Source of the DNA: Paramagnetospirillum kuznetsovii
GTDB lineage: Bacteria; Pseudomonadota; Alphaproteobacteria; Rhodospirillales; Magnetospirillaceae
Reading direction: 5' to 3'
DNA length: 64,000 nucleotides
Assembly: GCF_003284725.1 (NCBI RefSeq)
Contig: NZ_PGTO01000014.1
Span: 1 to 64,000, forward strand
In this document: positions 56,305 through 64,000 of the stretch, in pieces
Numbering within the stretch: position 1 is the stretch's first letter
Layout of the letters: the number at the start of each line of letters is the position of its first letter
Notes under the pieces: model-generated
The model's input: only the letters and a program-made list of their open reading frames with translations
What the model was told of the DNA's origin: nothing
The model's database searches: none
Program-made: the position numbers and the translations under genes

Positions 56305-57780
56305 CTACTCCTTGATGCCGCCCAGGCAGAGATATTTGATTTCGAGGAAGTCCTCGACGCCGTATTTGCTGCCCTCGCGGCCGATGCCGGATTCCTTGAC
56401 GCCGCCGAACGGAGCCACCTCGGTGGAGATGATTCCCTCGTTGATGCCGACGATGCCGTATTCCAGCTTTTCCGCCACCCGCCACACTCGGGCGATGTTG
56501 CCCGCGTAGAAATAGGCCGCCAGCCCGAACGGGGTGTCGTTGGCCATGGCGATGGCCTCGGCCTCGGTCTTGAAGCGGAACAGCGGCGCGACGGGTCCGA
56601 AAATCTCTTCCCGCGCGATGTCCATCTCGGTGGTGACATCGGTCACGATGGTGGGCTGGAAGAAGGTGCGGCCCAATTCGTGACGCTTGCCGCCGCAGGC
56701 GATGCTTGCCCCCTTGGACAGAGCGTCGGCCAGCAGGCGCTCCACCTTCGCCACCGCCTCGTCGTTGATCAGCGGGCCTTGGGTGGCGTCGGAGGTCAGG
56801 CCGGGTCCGACCTTCAACCCGGCCACCGCCTTGCCCAGACGGCGGGCGAATTCGTCATAGACGCCGTCCTGGACCAGCAGCCGGTTGGCGCAAACGCAGG
56901 TCTGACCGGCATTGCGGTACTTCGACGCCATGGCGCCCGCCACCGCCGCGTCCAGATCGGCGTCGTCGAACACGATAAAGGGGGCGTTGCCGCCCAGTTC
57001 CAGACTGACCTTCTTCACCGTGGCGGCGCATTGGCTCATGAGCAGCTTGCCGATTTCGGTGGAGCCGGTGAACGACAGCTTGCGCACCAGCGGATTGGCG
57101 GTCAGTTCCCCGCCCACCGCCGCCGGGCGGTTGGTGGTGACGATATTGATGACGCCCTTGGGAATGCCCGCCCGTTCCGCCAGTTCCGCCAGGGCCAGCG
57201 CCGACAGCGGCGTGTCCTCGGCCGGCTTGATCACCACCGGGCAGCCCACCGCCAAGGCGGGGGCACATTTGCGGGTAATCATGGCGATGGGGAAGTTCCA
57301 CGGCGTCACCGCCGCCACCACCCCGATGGGCTCCTTCAACACGACGATGCGCTTATCCGCGCCATGGCCGGGGATGACATCGCCATAGACCCGCTTGGCC
57401 TCTTCCGCGAACCATTCGATGAAGGACGCGCCATAGGCCACCTCGCCCCTGGCCTCGGCCAGCGGCTTGCCCTGCTCGGCGGTCAGCAGCACCGCCAGAT
57501 CCTCCTGATGGGCCATGATCAGGTTGAACCAGTTGCGCAGCAGGGCGGCGCGCTCCTTGGCGGTCTTTGCCTTCCAGCCCGGCCAGGCGGCGTTGGCGGC
57601 TTCGATGGCGCGGCGCGTTTCGTCCGCCCCCATGTCGGGAATCTCGGCCAGAACCACCCCGGTGGCGGGATTGGTGACGGCGAAGGTGGCGCCGCTGTCG
57701 GCGGCACTCCAAGCGCCGTCCACATAGGCCAGGGATTTCAGCAAGGAGGAGTCTTTGAGGTTCATGACGGGGAGGTTCAT
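56305..57780 (-). CDS. gabD: Succinate/glutarate-semialdehyde dehydrogenase
   Basis: A 491-residue NAD(P)-dependent aldehyde dehydrogenase. It has EPIGVVAAVTPWNFP, KPAEDTPLSALAL, FTGSTEIGK, the Glu region VSLELGGNAPFIV, and the nucleophile C in NAGQTCVCANR; EIFGPVAPLFRF and APFGGVKESGIGREGSKYGVEDFLEIKY are GabD-like. It oxidises succinate semialdehyde or its C5 homologue to the dicarboxylate. AGAGG precedes the first of two tandem ATGs, at 57780, created by a 15-base duplication. Cotranscribed with the CoA-transferase. Confidence 0.92.
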   Translation of the reverse strand: MNLPVMNLKDSSLLKSLAYVDGAWSAADSGATFAVTNPATGVVLAEIPDMGADETRRAIEAANAAWPGWKAKTAKERAALLRNWFNLIMAHQEDLAVLLTAEQGKPLAEARGEVAYGASFIEWFAEEAKRVYGDVIPGHGADKRIVVLKEPIGVVAAVTPWNFPIAMITRKCAPALAVGCPVVIKPAEDTPLSALALAELAERAGIPKGVINIVTTNRPAAVGGELTANPLVRKLSFTGSTEIGKLLMSQCAATVKKVSLELGGNAPFIVFDDADLDAAVAGAMASKYRNAGQTCVCANRLLVQDGVYDEFARRLGKAVAGLKVGPGLTSDATQGPLINDEAVAKVERLLADALSKGASIACGGKRHELGRTFFQPTIVTDVTTEMDIAREEIFGPVAPLFRFKTEAEAIAMANDTPFGLAAYFYAGNIARVWRVAEKLEYGIVGINEGIISTEVAPFGGVKESGIGREGSKYGVEDFLEIKYLCLGGIKE

Positions 57781-57823
57781 GACGGGCGGCCTCTTTGATC
57801 GGGACGCTGGCACTATATAGGCC

Positions 57824-58156
57824 TTAGGACGCCCGCTCCAGCACCGCCTGGGTGTGAAAGCGGCCCAACAGGGCCTGCATCTCCGCCATGGACAGAAAGA
57901 TGCCGAATCCCATCAGGTCGTTGCGGATCTTGACCAGGATCCACTGTTCCGCCGCCGTGTCCTCCACCTTGGCGAAGTCGGCGTCCAGCAGCAGCTTCAA
58001 GTAGCTTTGCACATTCTCGTCGGTCAGATCGGAAAACCAGTCGGCCAGCAACCGGTTGCGCCGAACGCGAACCCAGAACGCCGATTCCTGCCCGGCGATG
58101 AAATTCATCTGGCTGGTGGCGCCCTTGGCATCGACGGTGTGGAGCAGGTCGGACAT
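57824..58156 (-). CDS. Divergent DUF1476 (ATPase inhibitor zeta-like) protein
   Basis: A 110-residue protein. The stretch SAFWVRVRRNRLLADWFSDLT, then YLKLLLDADFAKVEDTAAEQWILVKIRNDLMGFGIFLS fits the DUF1476 pattern (RRNKLLGLWAA, then DF....DVxxKxxxD, then G..LS) of the alphaproteobacterial F1-ATPase inhibitor zeta. The N-terminus lacks the usual inhibitory FDxRE... segment, so it may be a paralogue with another role. It starts about 230 bases from the divergent peroxidase gene. Confidence 0.6.
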   Translation of the reverse strand: MSDLLHTVDAKGATSQMNFIAGQESAFWVRVRRNRLLADWFSDLTDENVQSYLKLLLDADFAKVEDTAAEQWILVKIRNDLMGFGIFLSMAEMQALLGRFHTQAVLERAS

Positions 58157-58248
58157 GCCTCTTCTATAGATCGGAATCCATACGGAGGCAAAGACGCTGT
58201 TTCTGGCGGAAATGCGCGGGTAGACCGCTAGTTTTTACTTATTATAAT

Positions 58249-58262
58249 TTGATTCAGCTCAA
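58249..58262 (+). promoter_or_regulatory. FNR-like box upstream of cytochrome c peroxidase
   Basis: TTGATTCAGCTCAA matches the FNR/Anr consensus TTGAT-N4-ATCAA with one mismatch. It lies 126 bases upstream of the peroxidase ATG in an AT-rich island. Ccp genes are commonly FNR-controlled, which fits induction at low oxygen. Confidence 0.6.
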
Positions 58263-58387
58263 TGATACCCATAAGAAAATTATGCATATTTAATTTCGCG
58301 CAGGCGGCGCCCATGCGATTTCGGTCGGCAAGGCTGGCCCGCGTCGCACCATGGCCTGCCGGTTCCCGCAATTAAGGGGGGTTAGTA

Positions 58388-59392
58388 ATGCTGAAACATG
58401 CCGTTTTATCCGTGATCATCGCGCTGGGTGCGTCCCTGGGGTCTGCCTCTCAGGCGATGGCGGCGGCCGAGCCGATCCAGCCCATTCCGTCGGCGAAGAT
58501 CAAGGATGCCGGACTGGTCGAACTTGGCAAGAAGCTGTATTTCGACACCCGCCTGTCCAAGTCCGGGTTCATCTCGTGCAATTCCTGCCACAATCTGTCG
58601 CTGGGCGGGACCGACAATCTGAAAACCTCCATCGGCCATAATTGGAACAAGGGGCCGATCAACGCGCCGACCGTGCTGAATTCCAGCATGAATCTGGCCC
58701 AGTTCTGGGACGGCCGCGCCAAGGATCTGAAGGCCCAGGCGGGCGGTCCCATCGCCAATCCCGGCGAGATGGCCTCCAATCATGAACTGGCCGTCGAGGT
58801 CTTGCAGTCCATTCCCGGCTATGTGGCCGAATTCAAGAAGACCTTCGGAACCGACAAGGTCACCATCGAAGAGGTGACCAAGGCCATCGCCGCTTTCGAA
58901 GAAACCCTGGTCACGCCCAATTCCCGCTTCGACAAATGGCTGAAGGGCGACAAGAAGGCCATCAACGCCAATGAGCTGGCCGGTTACAAGCTGTTCAAGG
59001 ACAGCGGCTGCACCGCCTGCCACAACGGCGCCGCCGTTGGTGGAAACTCGTTCCAGAAGATGGGCGTGGTCGCGCCCTATGCCGCCACCAGCCCGGCCGA
59101 AGGCCGTGTCGGCGTGACCAAGGACGAGGCCGACCGCTTCAACTTCAAGGTTCCGACCCTGCGCAACGTGGAATTGACCTATCCCTACTTCCACGACGGC
59201 GAGGCCGCCACATTGAAGCAGGCGGTGGACACAATGGGCCGCATCCAGTTGGGCAAGCAGTTCAGCGACGACGAGAATGCCAAGATCGTCGCCTTCCTGA
59301 AGACCCTGACCGGCGACCAGCCCAATTTCAAGCTGCCGATCCTGCCGCCGTCCTCGGACGCCACGCCGCGCCCGACGCCGTTCGACAAGTAA
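58388..59392 (+). CDS. Di-haem cytochrome c peroxidase
   Basis: A 334-residue periplasmic enzyme of the CcpA/MauG family that reduces hydrogen peroxide with electrons from cytochrome c. A signal peptide (MLKHAVLSVIIALGASLGSASQAMA) is followed by the first haem site CNSCH (64-68) and the second CTACH (208-212), with FQKMGVVAPY supplying a possible Met ligand. GGHNWNKGPINAPTVLNSS is family-typical. RBS: AAGGGGGG. A terminator follows. Confidence 0.95.
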   Translation: MLKHAVLSVIIALGASLGSASQAMAAAEPIQPIPSAKIKDAGLVELGKKLYFDTRLSKSGFISCNSCHNLSLGGTDNLKTSIGHNWNKGPINAPTVLNSSMNLAQFWDGRAKDLKAQAGGPIANPGEMASNHELAVEVLQSIPGYVAEFKKTFGTDKVTIEEVTKAIAAFEETLVTPNSRFDKWLKGDKKAINANELAGYKLFKDSGCTACHNGAAVGGNSFQKMGVVAPYAATSPAEGRVGVTKDEADRFNFKVPTLRNVELTYPYFHDGEAATLKQAVDTMGRIQLGKQFSDDENAKIVAFLKTLTGDQPNFKLPILPPSSDATPRPTPFDK

Positions 59393-59417
59393 TCGGAAAC
59401 GTCCAAGACCCGACGAG

Positions 59418-59445
59418 AAAGCCCCCGCCACTGGCGGGGGCTTTT
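59418..59445 (+). terminator. Rho-independent terminator after cytochrome c peroxidase
   Basis: Perfect 12-bp stem AAAGCCCCCGCC / GGCGGGGGCTTT with a three-base ACT loop and a T run, 25 bases after the stop codon. Confidence 0.92.
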
Positions 59446-59476
59446 GATTCTGGGGGGCCTCGGCCCGTGAAAGGAT

Positions 59477-59552
59477 TGGTGGGCCCGGCAGGACTCGAAC
59501 CTGCAACCAGACCGTTATGAGCGGCCGGCTCTAACCATTGAGCTACAGGCCC
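59477..59552 (-). tRNA. tRNA with anticodon CAU (probably tRNA-Ile2)
   Basis: A 76-base cloverleaf including the encoded CCA. The acceptor stem GGGCCTG/CGGGCCC pairs with one G-T. The D arm has GCTC; anticodon stem GGCCG/CGGTC holds loop CTCATAA (anticodon CAT); T arm GCAGG-TTCGAGT-CCTGC. The D-loop AATGGTTAGAGC and loop CTCATAA fit the lysidine-modified tRNA-Ile(CAU); elongator Met is the alternative. Confidence 0.88.
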
Positions 59553-59607
59553 CACCGGCCCCGACCTTAACGGATGATCGGGGGAATGCAAGCAGTGGGC
59601 GACATCC

Positions 59608-59679
59608 GCCTTTTGCGGCCGGGACGGCCGCGCTCCGGGGATTGTCGTGGAGCGCGGGCATCCTGCCCGCCGGAAAATG
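59608..59679. repeat. Intergenic palindromic repeat, copy F
   Basis: Holds GCGGCCGGGACGGCCGCGCTCC and the inverted arm GGAGCGCGGGCATCCTGCCC. It lies between the rpoD stop and the tRNA gene. The arms differ by paired changes from copies A to C. Confidence 0.82.
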
Positions 59680-59689
59680 GCGGCGGTGA

Positions 59690-61708
<2,019 letters not shown>

Positions 61709-61916
61709 GAAAACCGATGCTCCTGAAGAAACGCCCTTGGCCGCCCCAGGCGGGGTTGCCTTATTATCTTGTATCGGCGCGCCACTAAAGTGACTCGCCT
61801 CATGCCCCTCAATCGCCGGGCGGCGGACCTCCGTCCGCCTTGGCTCCCGCGCCACGCGGCGCGCCGGCCCTTGGCCGCAACTCCTCGCCAATGAATGACA
61901 TCATTGGCGCGTCGAT

Positions 61917-63767
61917 CTAGTCCTCATCCCGCCCGCTGGCCGCCTGTTCGTGGCGCTTGACCGCCTCGAAACGCGTCCAGGCCGCCTGCGACGCGTCCTG
62001 GGCCAGCCTTTGATTGGCCTCGCTCACGTCCGCCAGCAGATCCTTGCGCATATAATGGTGGAAGACATCCTCCCAGAGAGCCTTCGCTTCCTCGACGCCG
62101 TCATAGCTTCGGACCGAGCGCATTCTCCGTTCGCTCGCGTCCAGCAGCGAGTCCAGACTTTGGGAGAATCCGTCCGCACGCAAATGGTCTATTAAACCAT
62201 CCGCGTCAAGTCCACGCGTGGCCCCGAGGTGCTTTAGAATCCCGCGACGAAGGTTGTCAAGCGAGTCGTTGGAAAACAAACACCGTCCCAACTCCTCGTG
62301 GGCATGGTCGAACAGGCCGGGATTGGCCGCCAGCAAGGCCAGCATCACCCGTTCCTGCATTTCATAGGGCGGCCGCACCGCGCCGGGCGCCCCCAGCCCG
62401 ACGATGCGCCCGTCGAAGCCGCGCATGGCGGTCTGGTTCGGCAAGGGGCGGCGTCCCTTGCCCTGAAATCCACCGCCTTGGGGCGGCTGGGCCGGGCGGA
62501 CGGGACGGAAGGCCTGCCACAACTTATCCTTCAGGGTGCGGACATATTGCCATTTCACCGTCTCGTCGGCGATGGCATGGGCCTTTTCCATCAGCTCCTT
62601 TTCCAAGGCGGCGCGCCGCTCCGGCGTATCCAGCGAGCGCCCCTCCACGGCGAGGCGCCATGCGACCTCCACCAGCGGCTGGGCGGCGTCGAGCACCGCC
62701 TTCATGGCCACCGGTCCACTGGCCTTGATCAGGGAGTCCGGGTCTTCCGAGACCGGAAGGGTGGCGAAGCGCAGCGAGTGGCCAGGCTTCAGGATGGGAA
62801 AGGCGCGTTCCAGGGCGCGCGCCATGGCGCGCTGCCCCGCCTTGTCGCCGTCCAGGCACAGGATCGGTTCGGGCGCCAGACGCCACAATTCCTCGATCTG
62901 CGCCTCGGTCACCGCCGTGCCCAGCGGCGCCACCGCATAGGCGAAGCCCGCCTGATGCAGGGCGATGACGTCCATATAGCCCTCGGCCACCACCACCGTA
63001 TTGGTCTCGCGCGCCTGTTCGCGGGCATGGGCGAGGCCATAGAGGGTGGAACCCTTGTGGAACAGCGGGGTTTCCGGCGAATTCAGGTATTTGGGCTGGC
63101 CGTCTCCCAGGGTGCGGGCGCCGAACGCCACCACCCGGCCGCGCCGGTCGGTGATGGGAAACATCACCCGGTCGCGGAACATGTCGAAGCTGGCGCCGGG
63201 ACCATCGGGCTTCTTCAGCAGGCCGGCCTCCAGCAGCAGGGATTCCGGCAGTGTCTCGCACATCAAGGCGGTCTTCATCGCGGTGCGGGAATCCGGAGCC
63301 CAGCCCAAGCGGAAGCGGGCGATGGTCTCGTCGGACAGGCCTCGCCCCTTCAGATAGACCAGCCCGTCGCGCCCGGCCGAGCCGCGCAGATTCTGCTCGT
63401 AGAAGACGCAGGCGGCCTCCATGGCGTCATGAAGCGAGGAGCGGCGCTGCTCGCGCACCCTCTCCTCCGGCGTCGCCTTGGGAACTTCGAGCCCGGCCTC
63501 TCCGGCCAGGCGCTCCACCGCCTCGGTGAAGGACTGGTGGCCGATGCGCATCTCGAAGCCGATGGCGTCGCCATGGGCGCCACAGCCGAAGCAATGGAAA
63601 AAGCCCTTGTCCTCGTTGACGGTGAAGGACGGGGTCTTCTCGTTATGGAAGGGGCAGAGTCCGTGGTATTCCCGCCCCTTGCGGATCAGCTTGACGCGCC
63701 GCCCGACCACCCCGGAAATCGGGACACGGGCGCGCAGTTCATCGAGGAATTGCGGCGGAAACGCCAT
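61917..63767 (-). CDS. dnaG: DNA primase
   Basis: A 616-residue primase that makes RNA primers at the replication fork. The zinc site CPFH...FHCFGC (C38, H41, C59, C62), RNA polymerase core (RVMFPITDRRGRVVAFGARTLG) and Toprim domain (VVAEGYMDVIALHQAG; CLDGDKAGQRA) are present. The C-terminal part ends with helices suitable for DnaB binding. It starts 65 bases after yqeY; 208 bases separate it from rpoD, possibly with an internal promoter. Confidence 0.97.
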   Translation of the reverse strand: MAFPPQFLDELRARVPISGVVGRRVKLIRKGREYHGLCPFHNEKTPSFTVNEDKGFFHCFGCGAHGDAIGFEMRIGHQSFTEAVERLAGEAGLEVPKATPEERVREQRRSSLHDAMEAACVFYEQNLRGSAGRDGLVYLKGRGLSDETIARFRLGWAPDSRTAMKTALMCETLPESLLLEAGLLKKPDGPGASFDMFRDRVMFPITDRRGRVVAFGARTLGDGQPKYLNSPETPLFHKGSTLYGLAHAREQARETNTVVVAEGYMDVIALHQAGFAYAVAPLGTAVTEAQIEELWRLAPEPILCLDGDKAGQRAMARALERAFPILKPGHSLRFATLPVSEDPDSLIKASGPVAMKAVLDAAQPLVEVAWRLAVEGRSLDTPERRAALEKELMEKAHAIADETVKWQYVRTLKDKLWQAFRPVRPAQPPQGGGFQGKGRRPLPNQTAMRGFDGRIVGLGAPGAVRPPYEMQERVMLALLAANPGLFDHAHEELGRCLFSNDSLDNLRRGILKHLGATRGLDADGLIDHLRADGFSQSLDSLLDASERRMRSVRSYDGVEEAKALWEDVFHHYMRKDLLADVSEANQRLAQDASQAAWTRFEAVKRHEQAASGRDED

Positions 63768-63832
63768 GGATGCGGTTTCCCTGCTTCATCGATCGTGGGG
63801 GCTTCATAGATGGGGCGGGATGGCCCAAAATA

Positions 63833-64000
63833 CTAGGCGCTCAACAGGGCTTTGACCACCGGACCAGCCTTGGCGAAGTCCATTTGACCGGCGTGACGTT
63901 CCTTCAACTTGGCCATGACGCGGCCCATATCCTTGATGGAGGTGGCGTCGGCGTCGTCGATGGCGGCGCGAATGGCGGCCTCGACCTCGGCCTCGGTCAT
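63833..64000 (-). CDS. GatB/YqeY domain protein, C-terminal part
   Basis: Only the last 55 residues are in the window; the gene continues beyond base 64000. The sequence MTEAEVEAAIRAAI, then SIKDMGRVMAKLKERHAGQMDFAKAGPVVKALLS is the C-terminal helical domain of YqeY, which resembles the tRNA-binding tail of GatB. It is commonly upstream of dnaG in this group. The ATG at the window edge is an internal Met. Confidence 0.9.
   Translation of the reverse strand: MTEAEVEAAIRAAIDDADATSIKDMGRVMAKLKERHAGQMDFAKAGPVVKALLSA

Overview
The window is a 64-kb, GC-rich (roughly mid-60s percent) stretch of a chromosome from an alphaproteobacterium. The closest fit is Rhodospirillales, and Magnetospirillum/Paramagnetospirillum in particular. 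Supporting signs are the yqeY-dnaG-rpoD order, a DUF2794 gene, a divergent DUF1476 gene, plant-type (class II) DAHP synthase, BluB, many PAS/GAF sensor kinases with HDLRQPLR/HDLQEPLR boxes, and a PadBCD-like molybdoenzyme of anaerobic aromatic metabolism. No magnetosome genes, prophage, intact transposase, CRISPR array, plasmid functions or rRNA are seen. The genus call is inference.

Layout. 1-5.7 kb: 3' part of a giant VCBS/RTX surface protein, a strong terminator, and a lone Ser/Thr kinase. 5.7-11.2 kb: a PhnD-like binding protein translationally coupled to a PAS/GAF histidine kinase, then a second sensor kinase. 11.3-18.1 kb: a five-gene operon (hotdog thioesterase, molybdopterin oxidoreductase, four-cluster ferredoxin, NrfD-type membrane subunit, CoA-ligase-like protein) with four-base overlaps and an upstream promoter that contains a palindrome. 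18.4-23.6 kb: an M52-like protein coupled to an EpmC-like HExxH protein, murA, an EF-hand membrane protein and a small exported protein. 23.8-27.2 kb: a peptide-type ABC importer (binding protein and two permeases, no ATPases in the window). 27.2-29.2 kb: a thioredoxin-like protein, two small lipoproteins and DUF2794. 29.4-35.2 kb: a signalling block (kinase/OmpR-type regulator pair, then a kinase, CheY-like regulator and hybrid kinase operon). 35.2-41.7 kb: Nudix, DEAD-box helicase, Bfd ferredoxin, acyl-CoA synthetase, SGNH hydrolase and HIT protein. 41.8-47.7 kb: a very long 25-residue-repeat coiled-coil membrane protein, a lower-GC patch with a small lipoprotein and REP-like repeats, and a chemoreceptor. 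47.8-54.2 kb: aroG-II, methyltransferase, bluB, chaC, hypotheticals and a TPR glycosyltransferase. 54.2-59.4 kb: DsbA-like protein, CoA-transferase/semialdehyde dehydrogenase pair, DUF1476, and a di-haem cytochrome c peroxidase behind an FNR-like box. 59.5-64 kb: tRNA(CAU), rpoD, dnaG and the end of yqeY.

Gene interplay. The PadBCD-like operon would oxidise an acyl-CoA at the membrane and hydrolyse the thioester product, with electrons entering the quinone pool. The cytochrome c peroxidase with its FNR box and the molybdoenzyme suit a microaerobic or anaerobic lifestyle. Five sensor kinases, two regulators and a chemoreceptor in one window point to dense environmental sensing. Two repeat families stand out. 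One is a palindromic element in six intergenic regions, five of them convergent gene ends. The other is a tandem pair of double-hairpin units at 29.2-29.4 kb whose stems differ by compensatory changes.
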